Source: Rhizobiaceae bacterium (lineage in GTDB: Bacteria; Pseudomonadota; Alphaproteobacteria; Rhizobiales; Rhizobiaceae). From it: a DNA stretch of 64,000 bases. Under the pieces are notes generated by a model that was not told the DNA's origin, ran no database searches, and saw only the letters and a list, made by a program, of their open reading frames with translations. The number at the start of each line of letters is the position of its first letter. Position 1 is the first letter of the stretch. Where the stretch lies: assembly GCA_028279875.1 (NCBI GenBank), contig JANQMU010000106.1:1-64000 (forward strand), written 5' to 3'. Positions 16,547-27,140 of this stretch are shown here, one piece after another. The translations under genes and the position numbers were made by a program.

Positions 16547-18037
16547 CTAGGCAGCTTCCGCCGCAAGTTTCTGAGCCTTTTCGATCGCCTGATCGATGCC
16601 GCCGACCATGTAGAACGCGGCCTCCGGCAAATGGTCATACTCGCCTTCGACAAGCCCCTTGAAGCTCTTGATCGTATCTTCCAGATCGACCAGCTGTCCG
16701 GCGGCGCCGGTGAAGACCTCGGCCACGAAGAAGGGCTGCGACAGGAAGCGTTCGATCTTGCGGGCGCGCGCCACGGTCAGCTTGTCGTCCTCCGATAGTT
16801 CGTCCATGCCGAGAATGGCGATGATGTCCTGCAGCGACTTGTAGCGCTGCAGCACCGACTGGACGCTGCGTGCGACCTCGTAATGCTCCTGGCCGACAAT
16901 CATCGGATCGAGCATGCGCGACGTCGAATCCAGCGGATCGACGGCCGGATAGATGCCCTTTTCGGAAATCGCCCGGTTGAGAACGGTCGTTGCATCCAGG
17001 TGGGCAAAGGAGGTCGCCGGCGCCGGGTCGGTCAGGTCGTCGGCCGGGACATAGACCGCCTGAACCGAGGTGATCGAGCCCTTGTTGGTGGTGGTGATGC
17101 GTTCCTGCATCGTGCCCATATCGGTTGCCAGCGTCGGCTGGTAGCCGACGGCGGACGGAATACGGCCAAGCAGCGCCGACACTTCCGAGCCGGCCTGGGT
17201 GAAACGGAAAATATTGTCGACGAAGAACAGCACGTCCTGGCCCTCGTCACGGAACTGTTCGGCAATCGTCAGCCCGGTCAGCGCGACGCGGGCGCGAGCG
17301 CCGGGCGGCTCGTTCATCTGGCCGAAGACCAGCGCGCATTTGGAGCCTTCCGTCGATCCGTTGTTCTCCTTCGGATCCTTGTTGACGCCCGATTCGATCA
17401 TCTCCCAGTAAAGGTCGTTGCCTTCACGGGTGCGCTCGCCGACACCGGCGAACACCGAGTAGCCGCCATGCGCCTTGGCAACATTGTTGATCAGTTCCTG
17501 GATCAGAACCGTCTTGCCGACGCCGGCGCCGCCGAACAGGCCGATCTTGCCGCCCCTGGCATAGGGTGCCAGCAGGTCCACGACCTTGATGCCGGTCACC
17601 AGGATTTCCGCTTCCGTCGACTGATCCACATAGGCCGGCGCATCCTGGTGGATGGCGCGTTCCGCCGTGCTCACCACGGGACCGGCTTCATCGATCGGCT
17701 GGCCGATCACATTCATGATGCGCCCGAGGGTCTCCGCGCCGACCGGAACGGAGATCGGCGCGCCGGTGTCGAACACGTCCTGTCCGCGCACCAGGCCTTC
17801 CGAGGAGTCCATGGCGATCGTCCGCACGGTGTTTTCGCCCAGATGCTGCGCCACTTCGAGCACCAGGCGATTGCCCAGATTGTCGGTTTCCAGAGCGTTG
17901 AGAATGGGCGGCAGGTGATCTTCGAAAGCAACGTCGACGACGGCGCCGATGACCTGTGTGATGGTTCCCTTGACGCCGGTTGCGTCGATGACTTTTTCCG
18001 CCGCACCGGCGGTTTTTGAGGTCGCTGCCTTAGCCAT
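16547..18037 (-). CDS. atpD: ATP synthase F1 subunit beta
   Basis: The catalytic F1 subunit, where ATP is made. The Walker A motif is GLFGGAGVGKTVLIQELI. Other markers are the catalytic-glutamate region FAGVGERTREGNDLY, Walker B VLFFVDNIFRF and ALLGRIPSAVGYQPTLATDMG. At 496 aa it carries an N-terminal extension of about 20 residues relative to E. coli, as is typical of rhizobia. It lies between atpG and atpC in the operon. Confidence 0.98.
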   Translation of the reverse strand: MAKAATSKTAGAAEKVIDATGVKGTITQVIGAVVDVAFEDHLPPILNALETDNLGNRLVLEVAQHLGENTVRTIAMDSSEGLVRGQDVFDTGAPISVPVGAETLGRIMNVIGQPIDEAGPVVSTAERAIHQDAPAYVDQSTEAEILVTGIKVVDLLAPYARGGKIGLFGGAGVGKTVLIQELINNVAKAHGGYSVFAGVGERTREGNDLYWEMIESGVNKDPKENNGSTEGSKCALVFGQMNEPPGARARVALTGLTIAEQFRDEGQDVLFFVDNIFRFTQAGSEVSALLGRIPSAVGYQPTLATDMGTMQERITTTNKGSITSVQAVYVPADDLTDPAPATSFAHLDATTVLNRAISEKGIYPAVDPLDSTSRMLDPMIVGQEHYEVARSVQSVLQRYKSLQDIIAILGMDELSEDDKLTVARARKIERFLSQPFFVAEVFTGAAGQLVDLEDTIKSFKGLVEGEYDHLPEAAFYMVGGIDQAIEKAQKLAAEAA

Positions 18038-18063
18038 GTCGTCCTAACCCTCTTTCAGGTTCC

Positions 18064-18945
18064 CTAGAGCGCTTCCGCGCCCGAAATGATTTCAATCAGT
18101 TCCTTGGTGATCTGCGCCTGGCGCTGCCGGTTGTAGTTCAGCGTCAGCTTGTCGATCATCTCGCCGGCATTGCGGGTCGCATTGTCCATCGCGCTCATCC
18201 GCGCGCCCTGCTCGGAAGCGCTGTTTTCCAAGAGCGCACTGAATATCTGCACGGCGATGTTGCGCGGAATAAGATCGTTGAGAATGGTCTCGGCATCCGG
18301 CTCATATTCATAGACGGCGCCGCCATTGGCCTGTTCGGCCGCCGCATCGCCGGTTCCGGCCGGAATGATCTGCTGAGCCGTCGGAATCTGGCTGATCACC
18401 GACTTGAATTCCGAATAGAACAGCGTGCAGATGTCGAACCCGCCATGGTGAAACAGATCGATGATCCGGCGGGCGATATCATCCGCATTGGCAAAGCCGA
18501 TGCGCTTGACCTCACGCAGGTCGATGCGGTCGATGATCAGCGGCTCATATTGCCGTTTCAGGATATCGTATCCCTTTTTGCCGACGCACAGAATCTTGAT
18601 TTCCTTGCCTTCGGCCTGCAGGGCCTCGATACGCTCGCGGGCGAGCCGCGCGATCTGCGAATTGAAGCCGCCGCACAGGCCGCGCTCGGCCGTGCACACG
18701 ACGAGCAAATGCGTGACGTCCTCGCCCGTGCCGGTCATCAGATGCGGCGTGTCGTGTTCTTCCGTAACCGCACTGGCAATATTGGCCAGCACCGCACTCA
18801 TGCGCTGCGAATAGGGCCGCGCCGCCTCCGCCGCTTCCTGGGCGCGCCGAAGCTTCGCCGCGGCGACCATCTGCATCGCCTTGGTGATCTTCTGCGTCGC
18901 CTTGACGGTGGCGATCCGGTTTCTCAGATCCTTAAGTGAAGGCAT
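18064..18945 (-). CDS. atpG: ATP synthase F1 subunit gamma
   Basis: The rotating central shaft of F1. The protein starts MPSLKDLRNRIATVKATQKI and contains LVVCTAERGLCGGFN. It ends with the conserved helix SAMDNATRNAGEMIDKLTL followed by NYNRQRQAQITKELIEI. The length is 293 aa. It is placed between atpA and atpD. Confidence 0.98.
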   Translation of the reverse strand: MPSLKDLRNRIATVKATQKITKAMQMVAAAKLRRAQEAAEAARPYSQRMSAVLANIASAVTEEHDTPHLMTGTGEDVTHLLVVCTAERGLCGGFNSQIARLARERIEALQAEGKEIKILCVGKKGYDILKRQYEPLIIDRIDLREVKRIGFANADDIARRIIDLFHHGGFDICTLFYSEFKSVISQIPTAQQIIPAGTGDAAAEQANGGAVYEYEPDAETILNDLIPRNIAVQIFSALLENSASEQGARMSAMDNATRNAGEMIDKLTLNYNRQRQAQITKELIEIISGAEAL

Positions 18946-18985
18946 CCGCTATCCGCCCGTTGCTGGGGTTCCGTCCCTTGAAAAC

Positions 18986-20514
<1,529 letters not shown>

Positions 20515-20515
<1 letters not shown>

Positions 20516-21081
20516 CAGCCGACCTCTTTCAGTGCAAGCTTGAGCGTAGAGAGTTTTGAACGAAGGGATGTGTCAATCTGCCGCGATCCGACCTTGACGA
20601 TCAGACCGCCCATCAGTGACGGGTCGACGGTGACATGGATTGCCACGTCTTTGCCGGTGACGCTTTCCAGCGCCGCTTTCAATTCGGCTTCCTGTTCGGC
20701 CGTCAGCGCATGGGCGGAGGTGACCTCGGCCGAGACCTCGCCGCGATGCCGGGCGTCGATCGCCCGATAAGCCCGGATGATGCCGGGCACCGCAAACAGC
20801 CGGCGATTGCCGGCGACGACCCGCAGGAAATTGCCGACAAGTCCTTCAAAGCCGGCCCTGTCGGCGATCGCGCTGATCGCCTTGAGCTGGTCCTCCGCGG
20901 AAAAAACGGGGCTGGTGATCAGCCGCCTGAAATCCTCGCTGTCGGCGATAAGCGCTTCGAGCCGCGTCAGTTCGGTGCCGATGGCCTCCGTCGAATTGGC
21001 TTCCAGCGCCAGTTCGAAAAGCGATGACGCATATCGTTCTGCAACACCTGAAATGAGCGAAGTTGTGTCTGCCACGGGCAC
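20515..21081 (-). CDS. atpH: ATP synthase F1 subunit delta (OSCP)
   Basis: Delta links F1 to the peripheral stalk. The N-terminal helical region VAERYASSLFELALE and the C-terminal IHVTVDPSLMGGLIVKVGSRQID are family hallmarks. At 188 aa it matches rhizobial OSCP. It is the first gene of the F1 operon. The 229 bp upstream (21082-21310) hold no gene and presumably contain the operon promoter, though no convincing -35/-10 pair was identified. Confidence 0.96.
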
Positions 21082-21310
21082 ATCAGTCTCTGGGCTGAAT
21101 TCAGGGATTCGGTGTCAGAGTCGAAAAACCCGTCAAACCCTTGAATTTATTTCGATTTTTCTCAGACAGGTGACGACTGGATTGACCCCTCATCCGAAAT
21201 TCGTGGTTCGTCTAGCACACGTCCGTGGGACTCGCAACACACCCAAGCTCGCGCTTTCCGCAGAGTTTCGCATTATCGCCATGGAATCACAAGAAATCAC
21301 CGCAGCCAGT

Positions 21311-21700
21311 TCAGATGAACCCGAACACATAGGCGAGCGGCAGAACCGCCAGCACCGTTTCGATCAGCAGCGAGATCCCGTTGAACCGCGAGCCGGCCCG
21401 ATCAACCAGGATGGACAGCAGCCGCCCGAGCGCCGTGAAGGCCCAGCCGAGACCCAGCAGCAGGTAGAGAAAAGGCTGCGCCAGCACAAGGCAGCACAGG
21501 CCGCTGGCCAGATAGAAGCCGGCCATGGTGCCGCGGCCCTCGGCAACGGCATCGGGATGGTCGGGCATGGTCTGCAAACGCAGGATCCGCAAGGACAGCC
21601 GCGGCATGATGAAAAGCAGCAGGCCGAAGCCGACCGTGATCAGCGCCACCGCAAAGGCCAGCCACTCGCCCGTCGTCGCCGGCCAATAGAATTCGATCAT
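21311..21700 (-). CDS. small integral membrane protein (possibly DUF4345)
   Basis: The 129-aa protein has about four hydrophobic segments (residues about 14-33, 60-77, 77-96 and 107-127). The first loop carries an RLSLRILRLQT stretch. Length and layout resemble the DUF4345 family of four-helix membrane proteins, but that is a loose match by eye. It lies 25 bp upstream, on the genome, of the priA stop and shares its strand. The function is unknown. Confidence 0.7.
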   Translation of the reverse strand: MIEFYWPATTGEWLAFAVALITVGFGLLLFIMPRLSLRILRLQTMPDHPDAVAEGRGTMAGFYLASGLCCLVLAQPFLYLLLGLGWAFTALGRLLSILVDRAGSRFNGISLLIETVLAVLPLAYVFGFI

Positions 21701-21725
21701 CTGTCACCCCCCGGATCATGGACCA

Positions 21726-23927
21726 TCACATGAAGCTCTGCGGATCGATATCCACCTGCACGCGCACCGAGCCTCTCTGTTTTGGACCCTTTTCGATCAT
21801 CGTCCTGACGAAAGCCTGGATATCGGCCTGCCGGTTACCGTGCACCAGCAGCCGGAACCGGTGCCGTCCGCGAATCAGCGCCATCGGCGCTTCGGCCGGC
21901 CCCAGAACCGTGATGTCGCGGGTTCGCGGCGCCGCCTGCCGCAATCCGCGCGCGTGGGTCTCCGATGTCAGCCGGTCATTGGCCGAAACGATCAGCGCCG
22001 CCAGCCGGCCGAAGGGCGGCAGCCCCGCGCGTTCACGTTCCTCGATTTCGCGGGCGTAGAACGCCTCCGGATCGCCGGAGATGATGGCCTGCATCACCGG
22101 ATGCATCGGCTGGTAGGTCTGCAACAGCCCGCGGCTGTGCCGCCCGGTCCGCCCCGCCCGGCCCGTCACCTGCGACAGCAGTTGAAACGTGCGCTCGGCG
22201 GCTCGCGGATCGCCGCTGCCCAGTCCGAGATCCGCATCGACGATGCCGACAAGCGTCATCATCGGAAAATTGTGCCCCTTGGCGACAAGCTGTGTGCCGA
22301 CCACGATGTCCGCTTCGCCCTGGGCGATGGCTTCAAGCTCGAGACGCAGCCGCGTCACACCGCCCATCATGTCCGACGAAAGCACGATGGTCCTGGCATC
22401 GGGAAAATGCCGGTCCACCTCCTCGGCAATGCGTTCGACGCCGGGCCCGCAGGCGACCAGATGATCCAGCGTGCCGCACTCCGGACAGGCCTCCGGCACC
22501 CTTTCGCTGTAGCCGCAATGGTGGCACTGCAACTGGCCGCGAAAACGATGCTCGACCAGCCAGGCCGAGCAGTCGGGACACTCGAACCGGTGGCCGCAGA
22601 CCCGGCACAGGGTCAGCGGCGCGTAACCGCGCCGGTTCAAGAAGAGCAGTGCCTGTTCGCCCCTTTCGACCGTTTTGCCGATGTCCTCGAGCAAGACGGG
22701 CGACAGGAATCCGCCCCGCGCCGGCGCCGCGCGGCGCAGGTCGATCAGGCCGAGCTCCGGCAATGCCGCGCCGCCGAAACGTTCAGGCAGATGGATGCGC
22801 CGATATTTGCCGGCATCGGCATTGACCCGGCTTTCGACGGATGGCGTCGCTGACGCCAGCACCACCGGAAACCCGCCCAGATGGCCGCGCACCACCGCCA
22901 TGTCGCGGGCATTGTAGAACACCCGGTCCTCCTGCTTGTAGGCCAGATCATGTTCTTCATCGACCACGATCAGACCGAGTTCGGCAAATGGCAGGAACAG
23001 CGACGAGCGCGCCCCCGCCACCACCCGGACATCGCCGGTCGCCGTCTGGCGCCAGACCTTTTCGCGCATGCGCGGCGCAACGTCGGAATGCCATTGCGCC
23101 GGGCGGCATCCGAAGCGCTGTTCGAACCGTTCCAGGAAGGCCGCCGTCAGCGCAATTTCAGGCAGCATGATCAGCACCTGCCGCCCCTGCGCGATGGCTT
23201 CGGCCACGGCCTCGAAATAGACCTCGGTCTTGCCGGAGCCGGTGACCCCGTCGAGCAGGCACACCGACGATGCGGCACCGCCGACGGACGCGACGAGCCG
23301 GTCGGCGGCGGCCCGCTGTTCGGCGCTCAGATCGGGCCGGTAATATTCGGGATCGGGGACGGCGACCACTGGCTGCGGCGGGATCAGCACCGTCTCGAGG
23401 ACATCGTGCTTGACCAGGCCGTCGACCACACCGGCGGACACGCCCGCCGCACGGGCCAGCCCGCTGCGCGTCCAGCTCAGCCCGTCCTGCGCCAGTTCGA
23501 TGACCCGCGCCCGCGCCGCCGTCATGCGCTCCGGCCGCCGGTCCGCCAGCCGCAGGCCTTGGGTGGGCGGTTCAGGATCGAAGGCGGCCGGAACCCGCAG
23601 CACCATGCGCGCCACCATGCCGGGCGGCGACAGGGTGTAGTCGGCGACCCAGTCGATGAAACGCCGCATATCGGGCGAGATCGGCGGGCAGTCGAAGACC
23701 TGGGTTACCGGCCGCAGCTTGGCGGGATCGACACTGTCGGTCTCGCCGTCCCAGACGACGCCCGAAACCTGCCTCGGCCCCAGCGGCACCTGTACGATCG
23801 ATCCCGGCCGTACATCCATATCCTCCGGAACCGCATAGGAATAGGGCCGCGCCGCGGGCATCGGAACCAGCACTGGCACGATCGCCTGTCGCGTTTGCGC
23901 AAGGGTGAATTGCGGCGAATCTGTCAT
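21726..23927 (-). CDS. priA: primosomal protein N' (replication restart helicase)
   Basis: PriA recognises stalled forks and reloads the replicative helicase. The N-terminal DNA-binding region (VPMPAARPYSYAVP) is followed by the helicase core, with Walker A GVTGSGKTEVYFEA and the DEEH box in IVVDEEHDLAYK. The zinc-binding cysteine cluster runs CRVCGHRFECPDC to CHHCGYS and CPECGTLD. The length of 733 aa from the ATG is normal. A GTG at 23957 would add 10 residues. It is divergent from tal across 80 bp. Confidence 0.96.
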   Translation of the reverse strand: MTDSPQFTLAQTRQAIVPVLVPMPAARPYSYAVPEDMDVRPGSIVQVPLGPRQVSGVVWDGETDSVDPAKLRPVTQVFDCPPISPDMRRFIDWVADYTLSPPGMVARMVLRVPAAFDPEPPTQGLRLADRRPERMTAARARVIELAQDGLSWTRSGLARAAGVSAGVVDGLVKHDVLETVLIPPQPVVAVPDPEYYRPDLSAEQRAAADRLVASVGGAASSVCLLDGVTGSGKTEVYFEAVAEAIAQGRQVLIMLPEIALTAAFLERFEQRFGCRPAQWHSDVAPRMREKVWRQTATGDVRVVAGARSSLFLPFAELGLIVVDEEHDLAYKQEDRVFYNARDMAVVRGHLGGFPVVLASATPSVESRVNADAGKYRRIHLPERFGGAALPELGLIDLRRAAPARGGFLSPVLLEDIGKTVERGEQALLFLNRRGYAPLTLCRVCGHRFECPDCSAWLVEHRFRGQLQCHHCGYSERVPEACPECGTLDHLVACGPGVERIAEEVDRHFPDARTIVLSSDMMGGVTRLRLELEAIAQGEADIVVGTQLVAKGHNFPMMTLVGIVDADLGLGSGDPRAAERTFQLLSQVTGRAGRTGRHSRGLLQTYQPMHPVMQAIISGDPEAFYAREIEERERAGLPPFGRLAALIVSANDRLTSETHARGLRQAAPRTRDITVLGPAEAPMALIRGRHRFRLLVHGNRQADIQAFVRTMIEKGPKQRGSVRVQVDIDPQSFM

Positions 23928-24007
23928 CTTGGTGGTGACCTTGCCCCGCGTTTGCACTAAAGGAAAGCGCGATAGCCCGCAAACCCGAAGACCAGGTGAG
24001 GATTACC

Positions 24008-24661
24008 ATGAAATTTTTTGTCGATACGGCCGATGTGGACGAAATTCGCGAACTCAACGATATGGGTCTTCTGGACGGCGTCACCACCAATCCCTCGCTG
24101 ATCATGAAAGCCGGCCGCGATATCATGGAGGTGACGAAGGAGATCTGCGCCATCGTCGACGGTCCGGTTTCGGCTGAAGTCACCGCCACCGATTATGACG
24201 GCATGATGAGCCAGGCAGCGGTGCTCGCTGAAATCGCCGACAATATCTGCATCAAGCTGCCGCTCACCATGGCCGGCCTGAAGGCCTGCAAGGCGCTGAC
24301 ATCGGCCGGCCACAAGACCAATGTGACGCTGTGTTTTTCCGCCAACCAGGCACTGCTAGCGGCCAAGGCCGGCGCCACCTTCATTTCACCGTTCATCGGA
24401 CGCATCGACGACATGGCGGTCGACGGCATGGACCTGATCGCCGAGATCCGCAAGATCTACGACAATTACGGGTTTGCGACCGAAATCCTCGCGGCCTCGA
24501 TCCGCAGCGTCAACCACGTCAAGGACGCGGCGCTGATCGGCGCCGACGTGGCGACCATTCCGCCGGCGACACTGAGAGCACTGGTCAAGCACCCGCTGAC
24601 CGACAAGGGCCTCGACGCATTCCTCGCCGACTGGGCCAAAACCGGCCAGAAAATCGGATAG
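24008..24661 (+). CDS. tal: transaldolase, FSA/TalC type
   Basis: A class I aldolase of the pentose-phosphate pathway, from the short TalC/FSA subgroup (217 aa, decameric in known members). It begins MKFFVDTADVDEIRELND. GVTTNPSLI is present, and the Schiff-base lysine lies in the CIKLPLT segment near residue 85. KTNVTLCFSANQALLAAKAGA and FISPFIGRIDD follow. Its 3' end is unusual: fragments identical or near-identical in encoded sequence recur at 38237, 39398 and 43524, each preserving the stop. This marks the gene end as a recurrent junction of inserted DNA. Confidence 0.96.
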   Translation: MKFFVDTADVDEIRELNDMGLLDGVTTNPSLIMKAGRDIMEVTKEICAIVDGPVSAEVTATDYDGMMSQAAVLAEIADNICIKLPLTMAGLKACKALTSAGHKTNVTLCFSANQALLAAKAGATFISPFIGRIDDMAVDGMDLIAEIRKIYDNYGFATEILAASIRSVNHVKDAALIGADVATIPPATLRALVKHPLTDKGLDAFLADWAKTGQKIG

Positions 24662-24784
24662 CGATCGTCCGGCTCAGCCGGTAAACAAATCTCGCGCGCA
24701 GGAGACCTGCTTCTTTGCGAAGCGGGTCGTTTCGACCTTCATGTCGATACCTTTTGACGAAAGCCGATTTCGTCCCCTGAGAGA

Positions 24785-25030
24785 CCCGAGACATAGGTGA
24801 CATTTTGTACCGGACACATGGGTAACACTTTTGGTCATTTGGCCGGAGGTGTTGATGCCTTGGAAAGAGAGTTCGGTAATGGAGGAACGTCTACGCTTTG
24901 TCGCCCGTCTTCTGGATGGAGAGGGCATGAGTGCGCTATGCCGCGAGTTCGGGATTTCGCGCAAGACCGGTTACAAGATCTTCAATCGGTACAAGGAACA
25001 AGGGCCTGAAGCTCTGTGCGACAGACTGCT
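24785..25030 (+). mobile_element. truncated IS481-like element, 5' end only
   Basis: The sequence around 24785-24850 (CGAGACATAGGTGACATTTT and following) resembles the terminal region of IS481-family elements. The transposase reading frame follows from ATG 24855 and encodes MPWKESSVMEERLRFVARLL, then an HTH (GMSALCREFGISRKTGYKIF). It breaks off after EALCDR near 25026, where unrelated sequence gives an immediate stop. Only about 58 residues remain, so the element is dead. It lies at the junction between the tal 3' flank and the catabolic island. Confidence 0.75.
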
Positions 25031-25033
25031 GGG

Positions 25034-25996
25034 CTAATTCCCGCAAATCCGATCCATGAACATCTTCCCAAACGCGTCCCGCCGTACATCCTTCAACACG
25101 TTTGTTAAGGGTGTGTCGGGCCACTCCGGGTTTCCCCCATTTGATCCGTTTGTCCGTCGATCGGCGACGGTCATTCCGCGGGTGAGACTGCCATTGAGCT
25201 CAACCTGCACCGGCAGCATTTCCGATTCTATGATCAGGCTTGGGTCGGCCACTATGGCAACCGTCAAAGCCGAGTGAGCCGCGCAGGCGAATTTACCAAG
25301 TTTCCTTGAATAGAAGTCCATATAAAAAGGCATCATGGCTGCAATGTACTGCGCCTCGGCCGGACCTTTTTCCAAACGGCGTAAATCCTCTTCTTCAAGC
25401 AGGGTATCGTCGGTGACATCTAAACCCACCATTGTGATATTCCAGCCGTGCTGTTGGAGGACCATTTGGGCGCCTTCAGGATCGTGCCAGGCGTCCGCCT
25501 CGGCAACCGGTGTAACGTTGCCCGGCACCCAGACGTTGCCGCCCATCCACACCACATTGGGCAGATACTTTGGAAGATCCGGATCTATCGCCAGCGCGAG
25601 CGCAAGATTGGTCAAGGGGCCCAGTGCAACATAAGTGAGTTCACCTGGAAATTCGCGCGCCAGCGCCACTGTCAACTCTGCCGCGGATTCTTTCGTCGGC
25701 TTGATTGTCTTGGCGCGGGGGAAACCCGCGTTTCCAACCCCGTCATCACCGTGCACATGAGGCGAGTAGTTTGGCTTTCCCACCAAACCGCCTCCAGCAC
25801 CCTTGGCCAGCGGTATGTCTGTGCGACCGAAAACCTCCATGAGATAGGCGGTGTTTTCGGTTGTTAGCTCTACACTCACATTTCCGAATATCGACGTGAA
25901 TGCAACAACGTCCAACTCGGGTGACCGAAGGGCCAGTGCGCAACCCATCGCATCATCTATTCCAGTATCGGTATCTACAATGACTTTGGTTGTCAT
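25034..25996 (-). CDS. nucleoside hydrolase (IunH family)
   Basis: This family splits the N-glycosidic bond of nucleosides to give ribose and a free base. The calcium-binding signature VDTDTGIDDAMG is at residues about 6-17. The VALGPLTNLALAL, VWMGGNV and GLDVTDDTLL blocks follow in order. The 320-aa length is typical. The start MTTKVIVDTDTG follows an AAAGGAAA site; the frame is open 75 nt further upstream. It is the last gene of the BMP-transporter transcription unit, 175 bp after the second permease. Whether it is selective for purine, pyrimidine or a modified nucleoside cannot be read. Confidence 0.92.
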   Translation of the reverse strand: MTTKVIVDTDTGIDDAMGCALALRSPELDVVAFTSIFGNVSVELTTENTAYLMEVFGRTDIPLAKGAGGGLVGKPNYSPHVHGDDGVGNAGFPRAKTIKPTKESAAELTVALAREFPGELTYVALGPLTNLALALAIDPDLPKYLPNVVWMGGNVWVPGNVTPVAEADAWHDPEGAQMVLQQHGWNITMVGLDVTDDTLLEEEDLRRLEKGPAEAQYIAAMMPFYMDFYSRKLGKFACAAHSALTVAIVADPSLIIESEMLPVQVELNGSLTRGMTVADRRTNGSNGGNPEWPDTPLTNVLKDVRRDAFGKMFMDRICGN

Positions 25997-26171
25997 CTGG
26001 TCGTTTCCTTTTATGTTCATTTGCGAAGGCGAACTAACGCCGGCACCCGATGCGGGGCGAGCCCCCCTCATGCAGCCTGCCCGTCAGACGAAGCCAACAC
26101 GAAGCATGTGGATCACCAATTCGGGAATGGCATGATTGAATTGGTTTGGCAGCTAAACAATGCGCGCTCAC

Positions 26172-27140
26172 CTAGCGTTCCCCCTTGACATACGGGCGCC
26201 CCGCTTCCTTTGGGCCTTCTGCACGCCCAACAATTCCCGCGAGCAGCAGCAAAGTCAGAATAAACGGCAAAGCTTGAATGAGCTGGGTCGGGACTTCAAA
26301 ACCGCCGATCACCGCGCCCTGGAGACGGCCCTGCAATGAGTCTGCAAAGGCAAACAAGAGACAAGCCACCAAAACACGCCCGGGTCTCCAGTTTCCGAAT
26401 ATGACCGCTGCAAGGGCCATAAATCCTTGCCCGGCCGTCATGTCCTTGTAGAACGCGCCACCTTGAACCAAAGCCAGGTAGGCTCCGCCGACACCGCATA
26501 GTGCGCCATTGATTACGAACGCCATATACCGTGTCGCATAGACCGAAATACCCGCGGTATCAGCAGCTTCCGGATTGTCCCCGCAAGCCTGAACACGCAG
26601 ACCAAAACGGGTGCGGTAAAGGACAACCGCCGTTACGATGACCAGTAGAAAGGCTGCGTAACCAAAAATGGTCTGATTGCTCAACAGCTGACTGTAGATT
26701 GGTCCAATAATGGGAAACTCCCCAATCGTTTCAACGCCGGGCAATTGGATCGGACCATACCGCTGATCCGCACCAAGCTGAGGGGTTTGTCCGCCGCGTT
26801 GATACCAAGCAATGCCTAGGAAAGCAGTCAGGCCGGACGCGATGAAATTAATCGCGATGCCGATGACAAGCTGATTGCCTCGCATATGAATTGACGTAAC
26901 AGCCTGAGCCATGGCAAGCACAATGCCCGCTGCCATTGCACCAACAATGCCCGCGATGCCGGTTCCAAAATATGCCGCACAGACGCCGGCCGCAAAAGCG
27001 CCAAACAGCATTTTCCCTTCGAGACCGATGTCAATGACACCTGCTTTCTCAACATAAAGCCCCGCCATGGCCGCAAAGATGAGGGGAACGGCCAGTCTCA
27101 ATGCAGAAGCGCTGACTAGAACAACGGTTACGTAGTCCAT
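26172..27140 (-). CDS. ABC transporter permease (nucleoside type, second subunit)
   Basis: The 322-aa multi-spanning protein belongs to the branched-chain/BMP-type permease group. VEKAGVIDIGLEGKMLFGAF and the loop YRTRFGLRVQACGDNPEAAD, with the EAA-like AADTAGISVY segment, are typical of NupQ/YufQ-like nucleoside permeases. It overlaps the first permease gene by one base (stop/start TAATG). It forms the membrane channel with the 27140-28261 product. Confidence 0.92.
   Translation of the reverse strand: MDYVTVVLVSASALRLAVPLIFAAMAGLYVEKAGVIDIGLEGKMLFGAFAAGVCAAYFGTGIAGIVGAMAAGIVLAMAQAVTSIHMRGNQLVIGIAINFIASGLTAFLGIAWYQRGGQTPQLGADQRYGPIQLPGVETIGEFPIIGPIYSQLLSNQTIFGYAAFLLVIVTAVVLYRTRFGLRVQACGDNPEAADTAGISVYATRYMAFVINGALCGVGGAYLALVQGGAFYKDMTAGQGFMALAAVIFGNWRPGRVLVACLLFAFADSLQGRLQGAVIGGFEVPTQLIQALPFILTLLLLAGIVGRAEGPKEAGRPYVKGER

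Noticed and set aside
21840..23960. Plus-strand open frames opposite priA
   Set aside because: Shadow frames in GC-rich DNA with His/Arg/Gly-rich composition.
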